Below, one piece after another: positions 43,251 to 55,451 of a DNA stretch of 64,000 nucleotides. Within the stretch, counting starts at the first letter, position 1. The number at the start of each line of letters is the position of its first letter. The DNA comes from Clusia tigrina (taxonomy: Eukaryota; Arthropoda; Insecta; Diptera; Clusiidae), in NCBI GenBank assembly GCA_920105625.2, contig CAKKTE020000605.1, positions 992,001 to 1,056,000 of the forward strand, written 5' to 3'. A program made the position numbers and the translations under genes. The notes beneath the pieces were generated by a model. The model did not search any database. It had not been told where the DNA came from and worked only from the letters and a program-made list of their open reading frames with translations.

Positions 43251-43615
43251 TGATTTGTATCATGTTAAATTCCAATTTTCCTATCAAACGGGCAAATCTA
43301 CGATAAAAGGAATATAAAAACTAACAAAAATAATTTAATGGGCTGTAGATGCAAAATATATATATTTTAGATATCGGATTTATTGACATTCAAGGCGCAT
43401 TTGGCAATACGTCCTAAATAGATAAAAAAAAAATGAAACGATTAAGAAAAAAGATTAACTGAAGTTGTATTTTTTTTAATTAATTTTAATAAAGTGGAAA
43501 ACATAATACGTACCAGCAATGTGATGTAATAAATAGGAATTGTTGAATAAATCTGTGTAAATATATAGTTGCTATTAAGAATGCCTCCATTAAACTTAAC
43601 TGTCAAAGCTTTGTC
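43251..43615. other. AT-rich DNA without recognisable genes
   Basis: No frame or repeat recognised. Confidence 0.5.
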
Positions 43616-43849
43616 ATGAGGGAGGCTAATTATCTGAGCCTAACTATCACTTTTAAATCCAAGAGCATGGACCTAACGGCACACATGTACATACTGAAAA
43701 TGTTCGCAAATGAGTCAATCCTCAAGGTCCCCGATAAACTCTCCACTATGTTGAAATTCTCCAATAAATATGTATCTCACAAATCAAATCTTGGAGATTA
43801 CATAAAGTTGATGGCAAAACTGTGGTCAGTTTGGATATCTGGAATGCCT

Positions 43850-44080
43850 CCAACTCCGCCAACTGGATGAGGATCTGAGGGACTTCCAAAACTTCGGGGT
43901 CCCCGCATAATTGCTGCGAATGAGCTACTTTTGCGACAGAGTGTTGTCGGAGAAAGGTCAGATTGTCCTAAGTGCAACATCGTGGAGAGCTATATATGAC
44001 GTCCTGAAAAATGAAAATTCCCACAGGCGTAGCACTGGTTGGATACCCCGACGATATTGAATTGGTGCCTACTGGCAACA
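43850..44080 (+). pseudogene. R1-like reverse transcriptase scrap
   Basis: RMSYFCDRVLS near 43918-43950 corresponds to the SYFxDRVL motif before the RT palm, and GVALVGYPDDIELV near 44026-44067 to the catalytic VGYADDIALV, with Ala to Pro. The sequence between them is too short, so the PQGSVLGP block was deleted. A frame at 43616-43870 just upstream has no recognisable motif and may be older RT sequence. Confidence 0.6.
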
Positions 44081-44269
44081 TGCGCATATGGTGTAGTCAT
44101 CATCGATTCACGCATCCTCTTTTAAAGGCCACTTAAAGGCAGTCAGCTCCCAGGCAGCAGCAGTAAACTCGTCCAAGTAATTTTTGTTCATATATTATTA
44201 TTTATACTGCCAAATTTTACTATAATTTTACTACAAACGCACCACACACTACATCGTCAGATTTCTATT

Positions 44270-44658
44270 CAAGAGGTATGTAAGCGACTGCACACGAGAT
44301 ATCTGGATCAGTAAATAAGTGAAAGTGAACAAATAGTAGTAGCAGCAGCAGCAGTAAAACAGTGAGCGAAGCCGAAAGTGAATATCGTAGTAGCAGATCA
44401 GTTAACCACTGAGTGTCAAAAGAATCATAGCCGATTCCTGAGAGTGGCAGCAAGCAGCGTGAGTGTCGTATTAGCAACGAGAGTTAACGAGAGTTGTTAT
44501 CGTCCCAGAGCGATGTAAATAGAAAAGTGTGGTGCAACAACTGATTAACCGAAGAACACTATAAGCGAAGACTAAGTGCGAGAAGCGAGGAAACTTTTAA
44601 AGCCAATAGTAAGTTGGACGAATACTAATAAAGCCAATAGATTGAACGAGAAGGAATT
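44270..44658 (+). repeat. LTR-like repeat, copy 1 (cut by Jockey sequence)
   Basis: Direct repeat of 52106-52479. Shared blocks include CAAGAGGTAT, TAAGCGACTGCACACGAGA, GCAGCAAGCAGCGTGAG and AATAAAGCCAAT. A TATA-like start and an AATAAA about 350 bases later suggest the R-U5 half of an LTR. Homology breaks off at GAATTG where Jockey sequence starts. Contains short AGC and AGT runs near 44335-44356. Confidence 0.75.
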
Positions 44659-44659
44659 G

Positions 44660-45800
44660 GCTTCCCAAGACTGGCGACAAAGATCTATAAGCGTATTATC
44701 AATTTTTTCAAAGCTTTTCGAAAAATTGATAACAAAGAGGATTAAAACTGCCATAGATGGAATAAATGTAATACCAGATCACCATTTTGGCTTCCCCGAA
44801 AAGCACGGCACGGTTCACCGTATTGTACGCCCCATCCAAAAGACTTACGAACCTAAAGAATATTGTTCTGCTGTGTTCCTCGGCATTACCCAAGCATTCG
44901 ACAAAGATACAAGGGTTTTACTAAAGCTAAAAAGCATACGTGCTTTTAAATTTATATAAGATATTAGCAAGCTATCTCTCGTGTAGAAAATTAGAGCACA
45001 AAAGTTTAATATCAGCGGAATACCCCATTCAAACAGTGTGTTGGGCCTCTGCTCTACACGCTATATACTGCAATGAAAAAACTTTCATCTCAACCAATGA
45101 CACCGCAATTTTATGTTCCCACTCGGAGTCAAACATTGCATCCAAGCTGCTCCACGAACACTTGAATACTCTGCACCATTGGATGTATTGTTGGAGGATC
45201 AAATTGAATGAAGATAAGTATGTGCATTTAACATTTACAGAATGTACAAAAACTTGCGCCCCGGTACAGATAAACTTCAAGCCTATCTCTCAGTGGTCCG
45301 ATACAAAATATTTAAGAATGCACCTTGATCGCCGACTAACATGGTCAAAACATATCAATACCAAAATCGTGCAGATAAAATTAAAAATGATTGAGCTAAA
45401 CTGGCTTCTAAATAGGCAACCCAGACTGGATTACAAGGTCTTACTCTATAAAGCCATAATAAAGCCTATATGGACTTACGGTATCCAACTCTGGGGTACA
45501 ACGTGTCCATCCAATGTTGAGAAACTACAACGGGCTCAATCGAAAGTATTGCGCACAATTACCAAAGCCCTTTATTACATGAAAAACGCAAATATCCTCA
45601 AGGATTTAAATTTCCCGAAGAGATATCAAACTTAGCTAAAACCTATAGTTCTAAACTTGAAAAGCACCCAAATATTTTAGCTAGGAAATTATTACAAAAT
45701 GAAGGCTACATCCGATTTAGAATAAGGATACTCTAAAATTGCATTTAATTTGAGATAATTGTCTGAATAATCAGTATTATTAAGAATAAACTTCTAAAAA
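44660..45800 (+). pseudogene. Jockey reverse transcriptase copy, broken
   Basis: Frames 44576-44959 and 44940-45635 cover RT from SISVLSIFSKLFEKLITKRI through VIPDHHFGFPEKHGTVHRI and AVFLGITQAFDK, where the Asp of the LDIT motif is Gly, to the thumb TKYLRMHLDRRLTW and GIQLWGTTCPSNVEKLQ. The catalytic FADD block has shrunk to STNDTAILCSH and the PQGSVLGP block is deleted. A tail and an A-rich end near 45795 follow. It is the same lineage as 28417-29515. Confidence 0.88.
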
Positions 45801-45959
45801 AACTTTGAAAATAATTTCGCTCGAAGCAGTGGCAACGAGTAATTAAAAACTGTAAAAACTTTGTTCAATTATTTTTAGTTCTAAATTAAATTAGAAGATC
45901 CTATAAAGGAAAATATTGAAACATAAATGATTGCATACTTTTAGGATCCCATTTAAAGT

Positions 45960-46421
45960 TAAGATTAAGTTCAGTTACTACGAGAGACGTGTATATAAGG
46001 CCCCAATCTATTCGCTTACTCAAGAACCCTCTTTCGAAGTGTAGGTAAAATTCGAAAATGTTCTCGAATTTCTACGGAAGTGTAGGGAATGTTCTAAAAT
46101 GTTCTACTTCAACCATAAGACAGGAATATAAGCCACCACAGAATTCAAAGTAGACACAGTTGAAAAGCAATCGTAACATCGGGCATTTTAATTGAAACAG
46201 TAACATTTGTAACTGTGATTGAGAAGTAATAAAGTGATAAATGAATTATTAAATATAGTGCAATTTTTAATAAAGTATATTAAGTGTGTAAATTGCAATA
46301 ATTAAATAAAGTTAATTATTTTAATTTAACCAGCGATTGTTTGATTACTACACAATCCAGTGATACGAATCCGAGTATTGAGAGATAGAGTAAATTGTCA
46401 GGAGGGCAATTTCGTAACAAC
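45960..46421 (+). repeat. LTR-like repeat, related third copy
   Basis: TATA-like GTGTATATAAGG near 46000 and a right end reading TACACAATCCAGTGATACGA then, after 50 bases, CGTAACA. The end closely matches 52488-52556 (TACACAATCCAGCGATACGA ... CGTAACA), while the middle differs. It probably belongs to a sister LTR family. The left boundary is a guess. Confidence 0.6.
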
Positions 46422-47320
46422 ATGAAACAAATTTAATTTGAAAATATACAGTAATATAAAAATTCTGAAAATTTTGCGTCGATGGGTCCCTTAGGGATGG
46501 TGTCGTGGTGGTAAGGGGTCGTACTTTTTCAAGTGTTGTTAATTAAACATATTTAAATCAAATAAAAATTGAACACTGTTATAACAAACATATAGTTAAA
46601 TTGTAATCATAATTTATTAAAAGTTACAACTGTCAAGTGAATAAGGACAGAATAAAGAAAATAAACTTCGAAAGGTATTCCAAGAATGCTGTTTCAATTT
46701 CGATAGCAAAAAATTACAAAACAAATAACTAAATCAGTTAATTTTGTCAACCTTGGGATAAATTGTAGTGTGGGCATTTATGCATGCTGAAGCTTTAAAA
46801 CAACATTAAAAAATATATTAAATGTATAAAAAATATTAACAAAACCAAAAATGCTTGAAAGTGAGAAAACCAAAGTTTAGAAGCCGAGCAGAAATTAAAA
46901 ATTTGTGTAAGTTGCTTTTGATTTTAAGTTTTTAATTTAGCTATATGTTTAAAATAAAGAGAAGGAAGGCTTACAGCTTGATCAGTGGAGTTCTTGCTGT
47001 AGGGTACCGGTATCAAGCGCTCTTGCAATTCACCGCCTATTACCTTTAATTGGAAAAAGTAAAAAGAAATATATGGAGAAAAAATTTGATGATTGAAAAT
47101 GCTATTTTTACGAGTAAGAAAAGTTCAATAATAGGAAAATAAACGATAATAAAACAATAAAAATATATATAGATTGTAAAGAAGATATTTATTATTCATA
47201 TATTTCGGTTTCATGCCGGAAATGAAATGTAGTTAAGTTTCATTTAATTAGGCATTCTGGAGCTTAATATCAAAATATTTGCTATGAGATAGATGTCACA
47301 GATAATTCTCTGTTCAATTA
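46422..47320. other. AT-rich DNA without recognisable genes
   Basis: No frame or motif seen. Confidence 0.5.
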
Positions 47321-47750
47321 TAGCAGTGTTTCTTTCAACACGAGTGTGAATAAAACGACACCCGTCGCTTAACCAGTATTTGGCAGCACTAGTTTTTACA
47401 TTTAAAATGCTTTGACATACACATTTGAAAACAGAATTTAAAGAGGAACAGGCTTGGTAATTTACCTTTAAATTTGTACATATTAATTAATAGACGATAA
47501 TATACTATATAATCGATTATTTAGGTTACCTCCATTTCATATAATTACTTTTTATATCATTACAACGGTTAATTCTTGGTTTACCCTTATTCTTGTTCAC
47601 AAAAGACAACTAAAAGGTCTTGGCAGCTGCAGCACTTTTGTTTGAACCGCTAAACCGTAAGCGAATACAAACAGCTTGCGTTAACTAAGCGGTCAGTATG
47701 TATGGATAAGCGGGCGTTTTATTCACACTCGCGTTGAAAGAAACAAGCTA
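47321..47750. mobile_element. Inverted-repeat element (MITE-like), copy 2
   Basis: The ends TAGCAGTGTTTCTTTCAACA and CGTTGAAAGAAACAAGCTA are inverted repeats that continue inward through CGAGTGTGAATAAAACG and its complement. It is 430 bp, colinear with 8564-9016. The inner part beside the left end (ACGACACCCGTCGCTTAACC) and the block before the right end (ACTAAGCGGTCAGTATGTAT) match copy 1. No coding capacity. Confidence 0.85.
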
Positions 47751-49201
47751 TGAGAGTACCAAGCGTAATGTATCAAAGTTTGAAAAACTGTGACAACAAT
47801 GATGGAAAATAATTTAGTTCTATTTTGTTCCATATTACAAGGTCTTTTGCGAACTGAAATAAAAATAAAAAATTATTATTTGGCCTTCTCATCTCTAATT
47901 CAGAAGATAGGCAAAAATGTGAAGGATAAAATTGTTTTCCCTTGAATTACAAATTTGAACAAATATAAATTAAAAATACTGACTCTTTGTCAGTACGTAT
48001 TATGTATTATGTAATACAATAAATATATACATTTTGAATACATTTAAAAGCTTATAAATAGAGTTAATTCAAGTTGTTTCCCTAGGATAGTAAACATTTT
48101 GGGCTCATGGTTCAATCAAGATTCGCACTCCCTCCAGTCAAAAATACGTTCATTGTTTACAGTGTGTTTTTGCTATATTATGAGAGGCAGTGATTTACTA
48201 TACTACGCTTAATAATGACTAAAATTAGATCCATAATTTTGAATCAAATTAATATAAAATTTTTAAAATGCATACACACACACACAGATAATTATCTAAT
48301 TAAAATAATTTATTAGTGAATATTATATATTTTCCATCTATTATTAGCAAATTTGACATAGAGTGATTGTTTCTGTTTACATTCAATATATTTTGAAGTG
48401 TAATTCAAAACAGCATACTAAGAAATAACAATATATGGGAGCGGAGCATCGAGCGGAGCAAGAGCATAACGATTTTATCAGTTAGTATACATCGAATTTA
48501 ATGGAGCGAGACTATGTACTTATTTTATTAAAAACACAAATTATTCCGATTTTTACACGCTGCCAATCCAAACAAAAACCACAAATTACTAAAGCAATTG
48601 TGAAAATGTGGCTATACCACAGAGTATTATAGAAAATATTTTGGGAGGCTTTGTCCTCATCAAATATCTTTCAATGAAAGTCATTTTTTGCAAAAGTAGA
48701 TATTATATCTCAGATAGTAATAGCAAAGAAGACAAAGAAAAGACATTCAATTCCCTCCAAATTTATTTACTGTTCCGACCATTTTTTTTGGTCACACGTA
48801 TAGTGTATGTGAATTTATTGTGTTTGGTGTAAAACTATTCCATATCCCTGTAGTGAAAATTATAGGCAGTCTTCAAAATGTACTACTAAATTTAATAGTA
48901 AAAAATCAAGTGGTTAATTTACTAGTTGAAAACTTATTTATAAGTTAACCAGTTACTGACTTTTGCGGCACTTCATTGCCGTGTATACTAAATTTTTCCT
49001 TTCTTGTGAATTTAATAAAAAAGGAAGTAAAGACAAACATTGGAATTTGAAGAAAAACAGTTATTTTTATATTTTCAAGCACTTTTTGTAATTCCTCAAT
49101 TTAGAGATAAATCTTCAAGTTAACGCGTGTTTTAAAATATCTGCAAAGTTTTCGCAAAGAAGAGTGGAAATGCGGCACCATGAATTAACATGCTGAATTA
49201 A
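47751..49201. other. AT-rich DNA without recognisable genes
   Basis: Nothing recognised apart from a short (CA)n near 48275-48290 and a GAGCGGAGCATCGAGCGGAG direct repeat near 48437. The frame 48608-48832 has no domain. Confidence 0.5.
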
Positions 49202-49367
49202 TGTCGAGTACACATTATTATATTATGTACATACATATGTACATATACTCGTATATGAATTTTACATATAATTATGAGTTTTACTAGTATTTTACATGTC
49301 GAGTACACATTATTATAATATGTATATATGAATTTTGCATATAATCTGAGTTTTACTAGTACTTTAA
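49202..49367. repeat. Tandem duplication, two units of about 95 and 71 bp
   Basis: TGTCGAGTACACATTATTAT starts both units; both end in GAGTTTTACTAGTA. The second lacks a CATACATATGTACATATACT-like block present in the first. Confidence 0.85.
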
Positions 49368-50515
49368 CTAGTTGGTTTCACTGCAGGGATGTGGTCTAAA
49401 ATAGCGAATATTCGGAGAAAAAAATCAGAAGAAATCAGGGCTACGTTTAAATTCAACTTTTAGGGGGTCACTTCATTTGTCTTTTAAAAAGAACTGGGAA
49501 ACTTCTAAAAAGAAAATAAAATAATAAATCAAAAAAAATTGTATTATTTAATTTGGAATTGAAAACTCAAATGTTAACAAGTTCTTTTCATAAATTATAA
49601 CTATTCTTAATGTAAAATCTGATCCAATTGCTTTCCATTTACACTTCTGTTCACTGTAAACGAACCATAGTAATCATGAGATGTAGAATAATAATTATTT
49701 GGTTTTTTGACATAATGTACTACTAATAACTAAAATAATTAATAAAAATTCATTTATATTAAAATGGGGTCAGACTGCCCCAGTAGTACCCCAAGCGTGG
49801 TAAAATATGAATGGCCATGAACGAATGAAAGTGCACAGGGGACAGCAAAAATATTAGAATCTGGAACAGAAGGAGGCAAAAATTAAGAAATTGACGGTCA
49901 AAAGAGATTCCACGTTTTTACAGTATTCTCACAAATAACAACAGTTTCAATAATCTCAGAAAAACCTCAAAATAGGTCAAAAATGCAGCTAAACGAATTA
50001 ATTTAACCGCTTTATGCTTTTAATTAAACAAAGTTAGTGTTTGTTTCTTTAATAATGAAGAAAACAATTTTTTATTTTGTCAAATTAATTTTTTTTACTT
50101 AAACGCAACTGGAATATTTCGACTTGTGGATTTTGTGGGTTCATTGACAATGAGAAATTATCAAAGAAATACTATGTTTTCATTTCTTTTGAGAAGTTAA
50201 GTGAATTGAGGAATGACGATAGTTAGAGTTAAGAGGGGTGCACTGTATTTTTACCACTACACACATCAATTTTAAAAACTCCTCTCAGTAGCAGAACTCG
50301 CACAAACACATTCAAATCAACTGTCTATTCTTGTATGTTCTTTGGTAGTAGCACACCAACTATGAACACTCCCAGGAATCGAAGCAGGGCTTGCAGCCAC
50401 TACATTTGTTTATCCACATAACAATTCCAACTGTATGTGGTGAATTCACTCAGCAAACTCTATCCAGATACTGTGTCAGTCTACCACACTCTAAACTACT
50501 GTGTCTCATTAGCGA
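49368..50515. other. AT-rich DNA without recognisable genes
   Basis: No frame or motif of a known family seen. Confidence 0.5.
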
Positions 50516-50800
50516 CTCCATCGAGGATAGAAAAGACTTTTGTATGGAAAAAGTTATCAAGTAAATTATACTCGGATAAAACGCGCGAGTTTTTCTATCC
50601 TCGATAGAAAGTGCTTCCAAATTGAAAATTGTTTGGAAACCAGCGACATTAAAAATTACCCATGAAAATTTTTCCTGGATTTTTTTCTTTTCAGTGCTTG
50701 TTTGAAACAGTGCTGCCAAGTTGACCATTTACTCGTTTGCTGTTTTGTTCGCACAACTCGATACGAGCTCGATACAAGTTACGAATCGAATACGCCTATT
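50516..50800 (+). repeat. Inverted repeat arm A
   Basis: About 280 bp that reappear in opposite orientation at 59620-59897. Shared stretches include CCATCGAGGATAG, GTGCTTCCAAATTGAAAATTG, AAACAGTGCTGCCAAG and CGCACAACTCGATACGA. Noncoding. Confidence 0.85.
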
Positions 50801-51042
50801 ATTTTTAGACAATGCAACTACGATATTAAATTTTTTCCAAAAAGTTATAATTAAAAGCTTATACCACTTTCCGTTGTTTTACCAATAAACTATTAAAAAC
50901 AAAAAAGTTGCTTGCAAAAATTCTATCTACGTTTTGTCCACCTGTTTCGACCACGGGTGCTCTCACTGTGTATATAGCTTTGTAGAAAATATGCAGTCTT
51001 CAAAATTAATAATAATACAATCAAAACACAATAATTAGTTTA

Positions 51043-51849
51043 TACGAGATGTGATCAAAAGATAACCGTTATTTTCATCTTTTCGTGAGTTACGTATGTT
51101 CGATGTTCGCATTTTTTTTCTGTTATGTTGGTACACATGTCTGTTATATATGTTGGCAATACCAACAATTTTGGATTGTCAGTTTGTTTTTGACAGATAA
51201 AAAGGTTAGTCGTGTTTTGGTGTGCTCTTCGATTTTGTACTATTCAAAAAAATGGATCAAAGAAACTGTATTCAGTTCTGTGTAAAAAATGAAATTAAAT
51301 GCGCAAGGGCATTTGAAATGTTGACTGTGGCCTTTGGCGAGTCTACGAAGAGCAGAAATTGTGGTATAACAGGTTTAAGGAAGGCCGAGAAGATGTCAAT
51401 GACGATGCTCGTCCTGGTCGCCCGAGCATGAAACGCGATGTTTTAGGCATGAAGCGAAGATTGTTCCAAAATTGCTAAATTTTGAGCAAAAACAACGTCG
51501 CATGGACATCGCTCGGGAGCTGTTTTTGGCCAAAAACAAAACCGTTAACATGCCTCAACCACCGTATTCACCGGACTTGGCCCCCGCTGACTTTTTCCTC
51601 TTTCCAAAACTGAAGACACCGATGAAAGGAAAGCGTTTTGCTACGATTGAGAAGATAAAAGAAAAATCGAAACAGGAGCTGTTGGCGATACCAAAAAAAG
51701 CGTTTCAGAAGTGTTTCGAGGATTGAAAAAAGCGCTGGCATAAGTGTATTATATATGAGGGGAATTACTTTAAAGGGGTTGTTGATGAATAAATAAATAC
51801 TTTATTTTTTGATCACACAATAATGGTTATTTTTTAATCACACCTCGTA
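51043..51849 (+). mobile_element. Mariner element, internally deleted
   Basis: Terminal inverted repeats of about 28 bases: TACGAGATGTGATCAAAAGA at the left and, on the other strand, TACGAGGTGTGATTAAAAAA at the right, both continuing into TAACC(G/A)TTATT. TA lies outside each end. The 807 bp length and missing catalytic core mark a deletion derivative. Confidence 0.85.
51252..51726 (+). pseudogene. Mariner transposase with the catalytic core deleted
   Basis: The N-terminus (MDQRNCIQFCVKNEIKCARA, EMLTVAFGEST) is the first helix-turn-helix of a mariner transposase. A frame change leads to LWYNRFKEGREDVNDDARPG near 51365-51420, the linker with its GRP motif. Sequence then jumps to a short RMDIARELF block and to PQPPYSPDLAPADFFLFPKL near 51555-51608, the third catalytic Asp, and ends KAFQKCFED. 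The first two Asp motifs are gone, so it cannot act, but ends and tail are well kept. Confidence 0.85.
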
Positions 51850-52105
51850 TATATGTATAAAACATAAGTATAAAAGTGGACAACTATCCGTTTGTATTTA
51901 CAGAAATTACCTATTCTCATAATCTGCAAATATAACAAATGCTTTAATTGTAAAGCTTTACAATTACAATAATATTATCACACAAACATTGGTTATTCGA
52001 AAATATTGTGATAAAATAAATTTTGATATTAAATATACTCCTCTAGATCATCATCTGGAGAAATATATGTTTGAATGCTATCGCATGGTTTGAAGTTGTC
52101 GGGTG

Positions 52106-52556
52106 CAAGAGGTATATAAGCGACTGCACACGAGACATCGGGATCAGTAAATAAGTGAAAGTGAATAAGGAAAAGCAACAGCAGCAGCAGTGAAACAGAG
52201 AGCGTAGCCGAAAGTGAACATCGTAGTAACAGATCAGTTAACCAGTGACAGTGGCTTCATAGCCGAATCCTGAGAGTGGCAGCAAGCAGCGTGAGCATTG
52301 TGTTAGCAACGAGAGTTAACAAGTGATTGTCGCAGAGCGATCTAAATCGAAAAGTGTGGTGCATCAATGGACTAACTGAAGCACACTATATGCAAAGACG
52401 AAGTGTGAGAAGCGAGCAAATAGAATTAAGTCGGACGAATATTAATAAAGCCAATTGTTCTAACTGAAGAAGGAATTGTTTGCTTATTACACAATCCAGC
52501 GATACGAATCCAAGTAATGAGCTTGGTAGAAATTGTCAGAAAGGCACTTACGTAAC
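52106..52556 (+). repeat. LTR-like repeat, copy 2
   Basis: Matches 44270-44658 and extends further to an end TACGTAACA. It has a TATA-like GGTATATAAGCG at its left end and AATAAAGCCAATTG near 52445. No internal element sequence adjoins it on either side, so it resembles a solo LTR or a partial one. The homology with copy 1 begins at the same base (CAAGAGG) in both. Confidence 0.75.
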
Positions 52557-53664
52557 AGTATATTTTATTTTGTTTACGGATTATATTATAATAAAATATA
52601 ATTAACTTGTTCAAATGTGTTTGTTAACTAATATTGAACGGTGAAAAATATATTAATTTCTTAATTTCTCATATTTTTGATATTTGGAAACACTTAATTT
52701 ATAGAAAAATAGTAGCTTTCACATATTCTTTTACTTTATTTTCGTAGTGCAGCTCCAATTTTATTCTTATTCTTCTGCATAAAATTTTGGGATTTAAATA
52801 GTAATGAGTTAATAAAACTGGCTTCGATCGGTATGAGGTGAAACAATATACGGGGGAGCAGAGAAATTGGTGTAAAAAAAAACTGCACGAATGAATAAAG
52901 TTCGCGCTCATTTTACAATAGACCAAGTAACTACAAATGTAATGACATTAAAAAATTCTACTATAATGATGATAAAAAAAACAAATTGTACTGAACTGAG
53001 TTATTTCAGAGAGTAAAAAATTCCAAGTTCGAAGGTACTAAACACAGAACAATAGTATTAGCAATTCCCAGCTACCTATCCGTCGTCCTATCGCAAAATC
53101 GGCTTTGCAACGACAACAGTAATAATTCAGCACTGAACTGATTTTGCTATCTGAACCCAAACACAGATCTAGGATCGGCCGAATGGAAAATCATTCTCGT
53201 ATGGGGGTAGCTCTATTTTCAACAGAAACTTAAGTTTAAAAATTCCTCGCGATCAAAAACTCAGGCTCCTTATTCGAGTGTTGGTTCTTGACAGCAAAAG
53301 TCGAGAACGAACAGTACCATCACGGATACGTGTACACTGCAGCACACAGTATATTATAAAATACATTCCAATGTAAGGCATTAGTTTCCCCATTTAGTCA
53401 TTCAGTACAACTTCAGCGGAATTTATGTAGCAAAGCAACAATCACTGGAAAAAATTGCATGTGTAAAAGTTTAACATTCAATTTTAAGTTAACTGCATTT
53501 CTGAAACTTTGGTTGCAATAATTGAATATACATTACAAGAATGAAATTAAGTTACTAGAAAGGAATAATTTTAATTAAAGTGATTTTAACAATATATATA
53601 GGTACAGTTATCATCTGCGTGAACTATTTTGAATATTGGAAAATCTTTGTATAAATATGTATTT
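52557..53664. other. AT-rich DNA without recognisable genes
   Basis: No frame with a family motif. Near 53040-53340 composition is more balanced, but nothing was recognised. Confidence 0.45.
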
Positions 53665-53838
53665 TTTTCTGGTAGAGAGGGTAAAATGCCTGTCTCATCA
53701 CCAAAACTGTCGTCACAGATTTCGTATGTGAGGATTGCACTCACTAAAACATCCTCCGCCCTCACTGAGAACATCTCCCAACCCTGGAACCCTTTTTATG
53801 CTTCCTTCAAGGCTGAGAATCTCACTTCGTCCTTCGTA
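53665..53838. other. Exon-like island, coding status unknown
   Basis: A stretch of balanced composition in AT-rich surroundings. On the plus strand a frame (SSPKLSSQISYVRIALTKTS ... AENLTSSF) is preceded by TTTTTTCTGGTAG and followed by GTAAAT, so it could be an internal exon. On the minus strand a different frame (AEDVLVSAILTYEICDDSFG) also looks plausible. I recognise neither. It may be part of a repeat. Confidence 0.3.
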
Positions 53839-54757
53839 AATATATATTTGATATTGCACCAGTTATCTAAAATTTTTTTTATTTTAAAACTATTTGAAAA
53901 TCATATTGTTTATATACTCGTATGTATGCTCTTGATTCTATATATATGTATATATACTCGTATATAAAAATGAATGATTGTTTGTTAGTGACGCTAAGCC
54001 TCGAGAACGGCTGAACCTGGGAAGGTTTAGAAATAAAAAAAACCTTATACTTTTCCTGAAGAAAAGTCGGAAAATTTAAAAATTCCAAAACTGAGTTTTT
54101 TCCATACAAAATTTTTTTCTTTCAAATTTTTTTTTTCCCAAATGTTTCTGCAAATCTATCGATCTCAAAACATTTGGAAAAGTCGGAAAATTCGAAAATT
54201 AGAAAAACCTAATCTCACTTTTTGTTCTCATTTTTTTTGTATGTGCGTGGTGTTGCACGCGCACATTTAGTTTCATATTGGTGTTGTAAGCACTGACTGA
54301 TACTCCAATAACTCAACAGATGGAGCTGTAGACGCTTATTTATTTTGACAGCTGCGTATATTGTGTGTTCTTTCTGATTTGTTTATTGGAACAGTGCGGA
54401 CACGGTCAATTGCCTTTCTGACATTTTTCCAAATTTTAATTGCTTTCTCGAGTTAAATTCATTACATTAAATTGTTAAAATGTTTACATTCACGAAATAT
54501 TTGATTTTAAATCTGTGGATCATCAGTTTTTGAGTGAAATTATTGACATTTCAAACAAAAAAAACCCAACCTCATTTCCATTGGAATTTATTTGTGTTAT
54601 TTCTTCAGCTGATTTGTAAATTATTTGAATCGTTCAATTTCGGTCGTTTGCTTTCTTTATTTCGGCTATTCAAAAGGTAAATTATTGAAAATTATTCCGT
54701 GAAAACTTTCTGTGTGTTTCATACAAAGTGATCAATTACAGATTGAAATTTGTTACG

Positions 54758-55372
54758 ATGCCACAAAGCGGTCGCGCTAATATCGGTCGGCGTTCCCGAC
54801 GTACAACGGACTAACGTAATTATACAGCACGTCGTACTGAAGAGGAAAATGCTAATGCAAGGGAATCTGCTCGAATCGGAATGATTGAACATTGTGCGCG
54901 ACAATCACAAGAGGCTCACGAAGCTTACAATGAGCAACAACGATTGAGAAGAGGACAAGTTCGTGCTCAGGAAATTCATGAAGCAAGAGAACAACGTTTG
55001 GCTGCTCACCGACAACGCCAGCAACAATAACGATTGCCTAATTTGAATATCGAACGTGCAGCCTTTCGATATGAGCCGGACATTGAATACGGTGCGCACG
55101 CATCAGTTCGATTTGGTTCTATATCTGTCGTTTGCCCGCATTGCGATGCACTGAAACTTCCAAAAGAACCGGCCGGATTGTGTTGCGCAAGCGGAAAAGT
55201 GAAATTACCAGAGTTACTTCCTCCACCAGAGCCATTGCGATCGTTGCTTTACGGTGAATCACCAAATTCGAATCATTTTTTACAAAATTCCAAGATGTAT
55301 AACTATTGTTTTCAAATGACGTCGTTTGGTGGGGAAATTGTGAATGAACATAATTACAATCCCACATTCAAG
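54758..55372 (+). pseudogene. Helitron protein, N-terminal part with Cys-rich motif
   Basis: The frame starts at ATG 54758 (MPQSGRANIGRRSRR) and continues to 55372 with in-frame TAA codons at 54812-54814 and 55028-55030. A long Arg/Glu/Gln-rich helix-forming stretch (residues about 28-85) is followed by FRYEPDIEYGAHASVRFG and a Cys/His group (CPHCDALKLPKEPAGLCC) of the type found before the Rep domain. It ends at a phase-0 splice donor, AAG before GTTAGT. Confidence 0.8.
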
Positions 55373-55451
55373 GTTAGTTCACCAACAATCTAACACTTAT
55401 TATTTCGCCAATAAAATACAGAAATTAACATATTTGTCTGCAACTATACAG
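55373..55451 (+). other. Intron 1 of the Helitron gene
   Basis: GTTAGT at the start and CTATACAG at the end. Removing it joins the upstream Lys codon in phase 0 to IHGQIYHLAGSLLP, which continues the Helitron protein. The intron has stops in frame. Confidence 0.7.

Noticed and set aside
44270..44658. LTR-like repeat as the 5' untranslated region of a host gene
   Set aside because: It recurs at 52106 in another context, and no host coding frame follows either copy.
48608..48832. A 74-codon frame as a gene
   Set aside because: No motif, AT-rich composition and no splice or regulatory context.
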